Assembly: GCA_018971945.1 (NCBI GenBank) | Contig: JAGWZH010000005.1 | Location: 1 to 63,017, forward strand | Direction of reading: 5' to 3' | DNA: 63,017 bases | Origin: Alphaproteobacteria bacterium | Lineage (GTDB): Bacteria; Pseudomonadota; Alphaproteobacteria; Caulobacterales; Aquidulcibacteraceae | Shown here: positions 18,581-26,750 of the stretch, piece by piece | How positions within the stretch are numbered: the first letter of the stretch is position 1 | How the letters are laid out: each line of letters starts with the position of its first letter | Notes under the pieces: generated by a model | Told to the model about the DNA's origin: nothing | The model's input: the letters and a program-made list of their open reading frames with translations, nothing else | The model's database searches: none | Program-made: the position numbers and the translations under genes

Positions 18581-20545
18581 ATGGCGCAGGCCGGGTCCGG
18601 CGCGCCGTCTTCCGATGACGACGCATCCAAGAAGCACGACGGCGCGCCCAATGGCGCTGGGCACATGCAGGCGGGTTTCTGGACGCTGCTGATCGGGTCG
18701 ATCGGCGTCGTTTATGGCGATATCGGCACCAGTCCGCTCTACGCCTTCAAGGAGTCCTTGCACCATCTTTCTCTAGACGGATCAGAAGCCACCCGGGCGG
18801 AAGTGATGGGCATTATCAGCCTTATCTTCTGGGCGCTGATGATCGTGGTGACGCTGAAATACGTCATCTTGGTCCTTTCGATGGACAATAAAGGCGAAGG
18901 CGGGACCCTGTCGCTTATGGCGCTGGCCACAAGGGCTCTGGGCCGTCGAACCCCGTGGTTGTTCGTGGTAGGGGTCGTGGGAGCCTCCCTGTTTTACGGA
19001 GACGCCATCATCACGCCGGCGATTTCGGTCTTGTCGGCGGTGGAGGGCCTGAAGGAGATCGAGGCCTTTGAGAGCTTCATCACGCCTCAAATCGTTCTTG
19101 GGATCGCCTGCGGTATCCTCGTCGGGCTGTTTTTGATTCAAAGTCGGGGCACGGGCAGGATCGGCCGCTATTTCGGACCAATCACCACGGTTTGGTTCCT
19201 CACCATGGGGGCCCTCGGCGCTTACCACCTCGTCACCGACGATATCTCGATCCTTCAGGCGCTGTCTCCCCATCACGCCGCCCGGTTCATCCTGGACCAC
19301 CAATTCATGAGCTTTGTGGTGCTCGGGTCAGTGTTTCTGGCGGTGACGGGCGCTGAGGCGCTCTACGCCGACATGGGGCATTTCGGGCGCAAACCCATCC
19401 GCACTGCCTGGATGGGATTGGTCCTGCCTTGCCTGACATTGTGCTATCTGGGGCAAGGGGCGATGGTGCTGAAAGATCCCACAGCAGCGGAGAACCCCTT
19501 CTTCTTCCTCGCCCCGGACGGGCCTCTGCGGATCGGACTGGTGATCCTCGCCACGGCGGCGACGGTGATCGCCAGCCAGGCCGTCATCTCGGGCGCCTTC
19601 AGCCTCACCCAGCAGGCGATCCAACTCGGCCTGCTGCCGCGGATGGAAATCCGGCGCACCAACGAGACAGCCTTCGGCCAAATCTACATGCCGCAAGTGA
19701 ACTGGATGCTGATGGTGGGCGTGCTCATCTTGGTGTTGACCTTCCAAAGCTCAACGGCGCTCGCTGCGGCCTATGGCATCTCCATCACCGGGGAAATGAT
19801 GATGAGCACGCTGATGATGTTCATCGTGCTCTGGAAGCTTTGGAATCGTCCGTTGTGGATGGCGGTCGCCATCGTCATCCCCTTCTTCGCGATCGAGATG
19901 ATCTTCTTCTCTTCAAACATGTTGAAGATCGCTCATGGGGGCTATGTGCCGCTGCTCTTGGCCTTGGTCCTTGTGACGATCATGTGGACTTGGGTGCGAG
20001 GGTCTGCGCTGCTCTTGGAGAAATCCAAACGGGCCTTGTCCTTGGAAGGCTTTTTCGAGCTGATCGCGCTGGACCCCAATCCGCCAAACCGGGCCCGGGG
20101 CACCGCCATCTTCCTCACGGCGGACCCCGATACGGCGCCCGCAGCGCTCGAGCACAATCTCAAACACAACCAAGTCTTGCATGAAAAGATCATTCTCTTG
20201 ACCGTCAAGACCAGTCAGGCGCCGCGCGCGCCGGAGAGCGAACGGGTCAAGATCGAAGAGTTCCGGCCCGACGTGAAGCGTGTGACGCTGACCTTCGGCT
20301 TTATGGAAACGCCCAATGTCGTGAAGGCGCTGACCCAGTCGCGGAAGCTGGGCCTCAAGTTCGAGATCATGAAGACAAGTTTCTTCTTGAGCCGCCGGAC
20401 CGTCATGCCAAGCGAGAAGAGCGGCATGCCCTTGTGGCAGGACCACCTGTTCATCTTCCTCGCGCGCAACGCGACGAACGCAACGGACTTCTTCCATATT
20501 CCGAGCGGGCGGGCGGTGGAGTTGGGCAACCAAGTGATGGTGTGA
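18581..20545 (+). CDS. kup: Low-affinity K+ uptake transporter Kup
   Basis: Kup imports K+ across the inner membrane by proton symport. From the ATG at 18581 it has 654 residues, near the family length. The conserved opening VYGDIGTSPLYAFKE lies near residues 45-59, followed by about twelve hydrophobic helices to roughly residue 470 and a soluble C-terminal domain. The start was placed at MAQAGSG, preceded by aggggcg; an upstream in-frame ATG at 18485 would add an Arg-rich leader. An Asp/Lys-rich cytoplasmic N-terminus (SSDDDASKKHDG) precedes helix 1. No partner genes are adjacent. Confidence 0.95.
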   Translation: MAQAGSGAPSSDDDASKKHDGAPNGAGHMQAGFWTLLIGSIGVVYGDIGTSPLYAFKESLHHLSLDGSEATRAEVMGIISLIFWALMIVVTLKYVILVLSMDNKGEGGTLSLMALATRALGRRTPWLFVVGVVGASLFYGDAIITPAISVLSAVEGLKEIEAFESFITPQIVLGIACGILVGLFLIQSRGTGRIGRYFGPITTVWFLTMGALGAYHLVTDDISILQALSPHHAARFILDHQFMSFVVLGSVFLAVTGAEALYADMGHFGRKPIRTAWMGLVLPCLTLCYLGQGAMVLKDPTAAENPFFFLAPDGPLRIGLVILATAATVIASQAVISGAFSLTQQAIQLGLLPRMEIRRTNETAFGQIYMPQVNWMLMVGVLILVLTFQSSTALAAAYGISITGEMMMSTLMMFIVLWKLWNRPLWMAVAIVIPFFAIEMIFFSSNMLKIAHGGYVPLLLALVLVTIMWTWVRGSALLLEKSKRALSLEGFFELIALDPNPPNRARGTAIFLTADPDTAPAALEHNLKHNQVLHEKIILLTVKTSQAPRAPESERVKIEEFRPDVKRVTLTFGFMETPNVVKALTQSRKLGLKFEIMKTSFFLSRRTVMPSEKSGMPLWQDHLFIFLARNATNATDFFHIPSGRAVELGNQVMV

Positions 20546-20586
20546 GAATGCCGCCTCGTCCAGTCCTCGCGTGAGCGTGGGCGTTT

Positions 20587-21040
20587 TTGGCGACCGTATT
20601 TACCTGGTGGGCGTTGAGCGAACTTGCGGCTCTATTCTCGTTGAACTGGTGGAGACCGGGGCCTGAATTGGGGTGGTTCGCGCTCGCGACCGGCTTGTTG
20701 GCGCCAGTTTGGTTGCCGTTTGCCCGCCATCGCGGTTGGCGGCGGCCTTTCGCGGATATGTTGATCTTCGGCTGGGTCGCGCTTCTCTAGCCCTTGGGGG
20801 CGCTGGCCCTTGGGGGCGCTGGCCCTTGGGGGCGCTGGCCCTTGGGGGCGCTGGCCCTTGGGGGCGCTGGCTTTTGTCTTCGCCCAGGGCGACCTGGGGT
20901 CGCTTCCTTATGCTCCCGATCCGATGGGCTATGTGGCATCGCGACTTGAGCAGGGTGCTTATGTTTTTGTGGCCGGAGCCGGGTGTGGGCTGCTTTACTG
21001 GCCTTTTGCTGGCAGGCCGCGTCTGCCTTATGGGGCGTGA
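20587..21040 (+). pseudogene. Broken small membrane-protein gene, split by nonsense codon and 16-bp repeat
   Basis: Two hydrophobic, protein-like segments lie in different frames. Segment A (20587-20787, TTG start or earlier) includes WFALATGLLAPVWLPFARH and FADMLIFGWVALL and stops at TAG 20788-20790. Segment B ends at 21040 and includes FVFAQGDLGSLPYAPDP and AYVFVAGAGCGLLYWPFAG. Between them are five copies of a 16-bp unit. Counting bases, with a single copy (or four) the two segments fall into one frame and would give a protein of about 130 residues with three or four membrane helices, if the TAG were a sense codon. Damage therefore includes a repeat expansion and a nonsense codon. I do not recognise the family. 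Confidence 0.5.
20791..20870. repeat. Five exact copies of a 16-bp tandem repeat
   Basis: The unit CCCTTGGGGGCGCTGG is repeated five times without mismatch, starting right after the TAG at 20788-20790. Sixteen is not a multiple of three, so every gain or loss of one unit shifts all downstream frames. Each set of three units encodes a 16-residue Gly/Ala/Leu/Trp/Pro peptide period. Confidence 0.97.
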
Positions 21041-21094
21041 TCGAAGGCTGCCTCGCCGGTTCTCCGTCCCGGCGTCGTGTGCTAAACTCAAAGC

Positions 21095-21526
21095 ATGAGC
21101 AAGTCCTATGAGGCCGATTACTACAGCTGGGTGATTGAGCAGGCGGAGCTTGCCCGCACACGCTCGGCCAATCGGCTTGACTGGGAGCGGGTGGCGGAGG
21201 AGCTGCGGGCCTTGGGGGTGTCAGAGGAACGGGAGCTCGAAAGCTGCTATGTGGTGTTGCTCACGCATCTCCTGAAATGGATGTTTCAGCCAGATAAGCG
21301 GTCTCGGTCTTGGGCGACCACCATCACCGTCCAGCGGCGGGCGCTCGCCAAGCATCTCCGTCGTGATCCGGGCCTGAAGGCGATCGAGGCGGCTGAGTTC
21401 CTGGACGCCTATCAAACCGCCCGTCTGCAGGCTTCAGCTGAGACCGATCTGCCGCTGGAAACCTTTCCAGAGAAGCCGCCCTTCAGCATCGCCGACGCAA
21501 AAAACGAGAGCTTGACCCCTGCCTGA
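21095..21526 (+). CDS. DUF29 family protein
   Basis: This 143-residue protein matches the DUF29 family of bacterial and cyanobacterial proteins of unknown function. The opening YEADYYSWVIEQAELAR, a helical middle (DWERVAEELRALGVSEEREL) and the basic WMFQPDKRSRSWATTI segment are the family pattern. No enzyme motif is visible. The ATG at 21095 has no strong purine site. Its stop overlaps the start region of the next membrane-protein frame by eight bases, suggesting coupling. DUF29 genes are often mobile or present in many copies, but nothing here shows recent transfer. Confidence 0.85.
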   Translation: MSKSYEADYYSWVIEQAELARTRSANRLDWERVAEELRALGVSEERELESCYVVLLTHLLKWMFQPDKRSRSWATTITVQRRALAKHLRRDPGLKAIEAAEFLDAYQTARLQASAETDLPLETFPEKPPFSIADAKNESLTPA

Positions 21527-21947
21527 GGTACTCCGATCTCTCGGCGCGTGGTTTGTCGCCGCGCTGGCCGGCTCTGCGCTGGGCGCAGCCCTCTCGACGC
21601 TGCTCGTCCTGTCGCAAGGCCTTCCAGAGTGGGGGTTTCTGGCGCAACTCTGGTTTTGGCTGACCGTCGCGGGGTTTGCGCTCGCGTTTGTCGGCGGCGG
21701 GGTCGCAGCGGCGCTCGCGCTCTTTGCGGGCAAGCGGTTTAACCCGCCGAGACCGCTTGCGGACATGGCTGCCGGCGCGGTCACAGCGTTCATGATCCTT
21801 CTTTCCATCCGCGCCCTTGTTTTTGCGCAGATGGAAGAGGCGCTCACCATGCCCGATTTTGGACTGATCCTGATCGTGCCGCTGATCGCGGGGGCGGTCG
21901 CGGGGCTTGTCTATTGGCGGATGGCGCCGCGGGCCGCGCCTCATTAA
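21519..21947 (+). CDS. Four-helix membrane protein with possible CTG start
   Basis: A continuous frame from 21516 to the TAA at 21945-21947 encodes about 142 residues with four hydrophobic stretches. These include AWFVAALAGSALGAALSTLL, FLAQLWFWLTVAGFALAFVG, ADMAAGAVTAFMILLSIRAL and FGLILIVPLIAGAVAGLVYW. The frame has no ATG, GTG or TTG until the ATG at 21765, which would remove half the helices. A CTG at 21519 follows gagag (21505-21509) at usable spacing and overlaps the DUF29 stop. I therefore propose CTG initiation or a damaged start. The family is not recognised. It precedes the SdpR-like operon but has its own position upstream of that operon's operator. Confidence 0.5.
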   Translation: MPEVLRSLGAWFVAALAGSALGAALSTLLVLSQGLPEWGFLAQLWFWLTVAGFALAFVGGGVAAALALFAGKRFNPPRPLADMAAGAVTAFMILLSIRALVFAQMEEALTMPDFGLILIVPLIAGAVAGLVYWRMAPRAAPH

Positions 21948-21982
21948 TTAGGCTATTGGCTAATTAGCCTTCTTCCTATATT
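21944..21982 (+). promoter_or_regulatory. Promoter with palindromic operator for the ArsR/SdpR-like operon
   Basis: A perfect 12-bp palindrome GGCTAATTAGCC occupies 21958-21969. A partial copy lies upstream, giving direct TAATTAG repeats at 21945-21951 and 21961-21967. A TATATT -10-like box lies at 21977-21982 with TTGGCT as a possible -35 at 21956-21961, so the palindrome sits inside the promoter. The -10 lies only eight bases before the ATG at 21991, implying a leaderless or nearly leaderless transcript. Autorepression by the encoded ArsR-type protein is the likely logic. Confidence 0.6.
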
Positions 21983-21990
21983 CTCTTCGC

Positions 21991-22341
21991 ATGCCGGATG
22001 TGTTCAAAGCCCTCGCGCACCCTGTGCGCCGCGACATTCTCAAGCGGCTGCGGGCGGGGCCGCTGGCGGCCGGGGCCATTGCCGGGGCCTACAGCGTTTC
22101 TGCGCCGACCATGTCAGGGCATCTGGCCGCCTTGAAGGAGGCGGGTTTGATTGATGCGCAGCGCGACGGCGCCACCATCCGCTATCGGCTCAATGTGTCG
22201 GTGCTGGAAGAGGCGGCGGCGGCGTTGATGGCGATCATGCATGTGGGCCAATCATCAGAGGAGAAGGACGATGGTGCGCAAGGGGCTGACGTTCAGCGCG
22301 GGGATCGTGGCGGTGATGGCGGGTCTGGCCCTGTGGGCTGA
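21991..22341 (+). CDS. ArsR-family winged-helix regulator, SdpR-like autorepressor
   Basis: This is a 116-residue transcriptional repressor. The winged-helix core fills residues 1-80: VFKALAHPVRRDILKRLRAG opening, recognition-helix region SVSAPTMSGHLAALKEAGLI, then the wing RDGATIRYRLN. Metal-binding Cys residues of classical ArsR are absent, as in SdpR. The last 30 residues are read through the start of the following SdpI gene (overlap of 71 bases) and look non-native in composition (GAQGADVQRGDRGGDGG), so the tail may be an extension. A palindromic operator lies in its promoter. The SdpR-SdpI pair is a known arrangement in which the membrane protein signals to the repressor. Confidence 0.86.
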   Translation: MPDVFKALAHPVRRDILKRLRAGPLAAGAIAGAYSVSAPTMSGHLAALKEAGLIDAQRDGATIRYRLNVSVLEEAAAALMAIMHVGQSSEEKDDGAQGADVQRGDRGGDGGSGPVG

Positions 22342-22954
22342 GCGTGCGATCCCGAACGATGCCCGCGTGGCTTTGCACTATGGGCTTGATGGCGCGGTCA
22401 ATCGTTTTGGCGACAAGCGGGAAGCGATTTCAGTCCTGTGGCTGATGGTGGGGTTGGGCGTTTTCATCAGTGTGCTGATGGCTGTGATGGCGCGGCTTGA
22501 GCCGCGCCGGGCCAATCTTTCGCGTAGCCCGAGGACCTATCTGCTTGCCTGGATCGGCGGGCTTTTGACCCTGCTTTTGGTGTCTGCGTTGATGGCCACG
22601 AGTTTTGTGGGCGAGGCGCCGCAGGACCCGGATTTCGTTGTGCGCGTGATCCTTGGGGCGACCGGCTTTTTCATCCTTGTTCTGGGCAACGCCATGGGCA
22701 AGGTGCGGCCCAACTTCACAATGGGGGTGCGCACGCCTTGGACACTGTCCAGCGATATCGCCTGGGATAAGACGCACCGCCTTGCTGGGTGGGTGATGGT
22801 GGCGTGGGGCTTTGCGCAGATTGCGGCGGCGGCTTTGGCGCCCGCCCCTTGGGCGGTTGCTGCGCCCATGGCGGGCGGGGCTCTTGGGATGGGGTGTGTG
22901 GTGGTTGCTTCGTATTTTTACTGGCGCGACGCACCAGACAAAAAGCCGCGCTGA
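22271..22954 (+). CDS. SdpI family membrane protein (DUF1648)
   Basis: This 227-residue integral membrane protein of the SdpI/YhfL immunity family has an N-terminal DUF1648 segment with VALHYGLDGAVNRFGDK. Several hydrophobic helices follow, then the SdpI signature region GNAMGKVRPNFTMGVRTPW and WDKTHRLAGW. The ATG at 22271 has a gaggagaagg site and begins inside the regulator gene, so the two are coupled. In Bacillus, SdpI protects against the SdpC toxin and sequesters SdpR; in proteobacteria the ligand is unknown. No toxin gene is visible nearby, so a general envelope-sensing role is as likely as immunity. Confidence 0.85.
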   Translation: MVRKGLTFSAGIVAVMAGLALWAERAIPNDARVALHYGLDGAVNRFGDKREAISVLWLMVGLGVFISVLMAVMARLEPRRANLSRSPRTYLLAWIGGLLTLLLVSALMATSFVGEAPQDPDFVVRVILGATGFFILVLGNAMGKVRPNFTMGVRTPWTLSSDIAWDKTHRLAGWVMVAWGFAQIAAAALAPAPWAVAAPMAGGALGMGCVVVASYFYWRDAPDKKPR

Positions 22955-23037
22955 TCGCACGCCATCAAGTGTGGTCCTTGCATCGTTTCGCCGATGGTCT
23001 ATAGCGCGCGGTCTTCTGAGGTGAAGGGTTTGCGGTC

Positions 23038-24291
<1,254 letters not shown>

Positions 24292-24294
24292 CGG

Positions 24295-24977
24295 TTATGC
24301 GTCCTCCGGCGCCGTCCGGTTCGCCTGCAAGGAAAGCGCAGTCAGACCGATAGCGCCGATGAGGCCGTGGGCAATGACGAAGGGCCAGAGCGTTCCGAGC
24401 GTGACAAAGCCGGCGCCGAACACAAAGCCGATGACGCCGCTTTGAACCACGCTGGTCTTGCCCAGATAGGCACGCGGCAGGCCGAACAGCGCGGCTTGTG
24501 CGACCGCGATGGCGGCAAGGACGGCGGGCTCTGTGCCGAAGACGAGGCCAAAACCGTCGTGAGAAATGCCTTTAAAAACAGCTCTTCGAGAAAGGCGGCG
24601 TTGGTCCAGTTGTAGGCCATAGCCAGGGCGAATGTCCCAGGTCTGCCTTTGAAGCGCTTTGCAAAACGGCTCATGTCGGGCCGTGGCCAGCCGAGGCGCT
24701 GAACAAGCAGTCCGTAGACAGGAGACAATCCGAGGTCGGCGCAGACGAAGGCGCTGCATACGGCTTCTGGCATGCCCCACCATGGCCAATCGGTTGGCCA
24801 GGCGAGGCCGATCTCGGTCCAGCTGATGCTTTCATTGTGGACCGCGAAGGCAGCATACGCGGTCGCGGCCCATAGAACGGGACCCGGCGTATTGCGCTTT
24901 GTCAGCCATCACACCAGAGCCCATGCGCCAAACAACAATGCTATGGCGATTGCGATATGCCCGAGCACCGCCTGCAT
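24295..24977 (-). pseudogene. CPBP-family intramembrane protease pseudogene
   Basis: Reading the minus strand, the first half (WPTDWPWWGMPEAVCSAF, YNWTNAAFLEELFLKAFL) and second half (AVAQAALFGLPRAYLG, GTLWPFVIAHGLIGAI) of a CPBP/CAAX-type intramembrane protease lie in different frames. The EE motif, AFLEELFLKA, and the C-terminal AH motif are both present. One added T in the run complementary to A24550-24553 would fuse them into VFGLVFGTEP. An in-frame TGA at 24909-24911 (V-stop-W) also interrupts the N-terminal helix, readable as TGG. So at least one nonsense and one single-base deletion are present. It is third in a run of damaged minus-strand genes. Confidence 0.75.
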
Positions 24978-25293
24978 CTTTTTCGGCAGGCTCGCGCGGA
25001 TGAGCCGTTATGAGTGCTCCAGCCGCGCCTTCAGCTCTTCCTCGGGAATGTTCCAGTCGAGGTTCACCCAGGAGCGGTGCATGTAAGCGGCGCGGGTTGC
25101 GGCGCCCATCTCGATCAGGAGGCTCGCGGCCTCGATGCTGTCAGTCTTGATTGAAACGCCTGGGGTCATCGCGCCGACACAGGCAAACATCTTGCCGCCG
25201 ACCTTCCAGGCGTCGTGGCCCGCCGCCCCGGGGGTCTGAGACTTCGGCGCCGGGAAATCCGGCGCAGATGCGGTTGACGCGCTCGCGGCTCAC
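24957..25293 (-). pseudogene. MmcQ/YjbR family (DNA-binding-like) pseudogene
   Basis: A GTG at 25293 overlaps the patatin TGA (GTGA), opening MSRERVNRICAGFPGAEVSD. The frame then shifts at the five-base G run at 25230-25234 (C run in sense). Dropping one base restores SDPGAAGHDAWKVGGKMFAC, the family core, followed by VNLDWNIPEEELKARLEHS. A TAA at 25008-25010 then stops translation, yet the next codons (RLIRASLPKKMQAVLG) look like the usual family C-terminus, so the TAA probably replaced a Tyr codon. Two lesions are thus visible. MmcQ/YjbR proteins have a MmcQ-YjbR double-wing fold of unclear function. Confidence 0.72.
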
Positions 25294-26150
25294 CCAAGAA
25301 AGTCCCTAAGGCGTGCGGCCTCGCGGCGGCCCTGGGCGATGCCGGCTTCGGTGATAGCCGCGCGGTTGCGGCCGTCCATAAAGTTCATTGGGAAGGTCTG
25401 CAGCACCTCGGCGTCGGGTACGACCAAGGCGAGGCGGCCGCCGGCTTTTTCTACCGCCTCGGCCTCGCGCTTGGCCATGGCCCAGATGGCGGGGCCGGAC
25501 AAAGGCGTGTTTACGGCCAGGGTCACGACCCGGGCGTGGCCCGCGGCCGCGTCAGCGCTGGTGGGCGAGCGGCAGCCGCCGTCCATGAACACGCCATCGC
25601 CGATCCGGACCGGGGGAAAGACGCCGGGCACAGCGCAGCTCGCGGCGACGCCTTGGCGGAGGGGCGCGCCATGGGCTTGGCGGATCAGGGTGAAGGCGCC
25701 GCTGTCGACCTCTACGGCCGCTGCGGCGAAGTTGGTGGGCCAGGAGGCGTCCGGTTCGGCGACGCTTTCAAACACCGCCATGTAGAGATCTTAAGGGACC
25801 ACAGCGCCGGACTTTGAGAGGGCGCCGAACTCCTTCAACAGCTCCATGGGGGCCTCGGCGTCGACAGGCATTTTCATGTAGATCGCAACGAAGCGAGAGG
25901 GGTCCAGGTTCATGGCCGGGGGGCCGTCGCCCGCCTGCTCCAGACGGCCAGCGGCTATTTGGGCTTGGGCATAGCTTTCCGGATCCTGGCCTTGCGCCAT
26001 GGCGGCGCCGACAAACGAGCCGGCGGAGGTGCCGACGATCAGATCCCAAGCCGGCCAAACGCCTTCGGCGGCGAGACCCGCCAGCACGCCCGCCTCCCAG
26101 GCGATGCCCACCAAGCCGCCGCCGCCCAACACCAAGGCCTTGTCACTCAC
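25290..26150 (-). pseudogene. Patatin-like phospholipase, interrupted by nonsense codon
   Basis: A bacterial patatin-like lipid acyl hydrolase of 286 codons begins at the GTG at 26150, with a strong aaaggagag site. The oxyanion segment is GGGGLVGIAWEAG near residues 9-21, the nucleophile elbow is GTSAGS, and the catalytic Asp lies in FMDGGCRSPTSAD in the second half. One in-frame TAA at 25791-25793 (codon 120) interrupts an otherwise uninterrupted frame: SKSGAVVP-stop-DLYMAVFES. It lacks any frameshift, so a single substitution (for example from GAA) explains it. The 120-residue N-terminal product would lack the catalytic Asp. It heads the damaged three-gene run and overlaps the MmcQ gene by four bases. 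Confidence 0.78.
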
Positions 26151-26297
26151 GCCACTACTCTCCTTTTGCCGCGCCTTATCCAGTGAAGCGGGTTCCGCCG
26201 TGGCCGTCCAGCCGATCAGCGCAGAGTGTCGGTGACACGGGATATGTCCGGTTCTTCGTAGCAAGCGATTTGTCCGGTGTTGGCCGGAGGGATCGCA

Positions 26298-26750
26298 ATG
26301 CTTCAGGAGAAATGGATGGCCTGGATCGTTGAGGCGATTGATCGGTATAAGTCGGGCCCTCTTCGGCGTTGCGATCGGCGCAGCAGGGGGCTTGGCTGTC
26401 GCCCTGTTGCTCAGTTTTTCTTTGGTCTTGCGGGGGACGAGGTCACCGCCGACCGGGCGTCATTGGCCCCGTTCTTCGCCTGGCTCCTTGATGTGTTTGT
26501 GCCTTTTGGGATGATCTTCTCGATGGCCGCGGCTCCGTTTGCGGCCATGGCGGGGTCGCTCGCCTATGGGGTTTCTGGGCGGCAGGAACGGCAGTATCAG
26601 GCGCTTCTATCGGCGGGCCGCCAGGTCCCGCCTGGGGCTCGGGTTCTGACGAGGAAAGACTGGCTGCCCACGGTCGTTTTCTTTGCATTGATGGCGGCGC
26701 TGATCATAGGGGCCCTGGTGGCGGCCTATCGCGAGCCTGCGCCGCGCTAA
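26298..26750 (+). pseudogene. Small membrane protein with two compensating frameshifts
   Basis: The frame from the ATG at 26298 (site ggaggg at 26286-26291) to 26750 is open, but its middle (about 26355-26440) reads as Arg/Cys-rich non-membrane sequence. In the +1 frame the same bases encode a clean membrane helix, ALFGVAIGAAGGLAVALLLS. Removing one G near 26357-26359 and adding one G to the G run at 26432-26436 gives a coherent protein: MLQEKWMAWIVEAIDRYKSA, the helix, then RGDEVTADRASLAPFFAWL, a second helix near FGMIFSMAAAPFAAMAGSLA and a third at WLPTVVFFALMAALIIGAL. The family is not recognised. It is probably non-functional as read, but the restored length is about 150 residues. Confidence 0.5.

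Noticed and set aside
20791-20870. Simple on/off phase variation by the 16-bp repeat
   Set aside because: The upstream frame already ends at the TAG before the array, so copy number alone cannot restore the protein; a second change is needed.
16057-20870. CRISPR-like arrays
   Set aside because: All arrays seen are direct tandem repeats without spacers and no cas gene is present.
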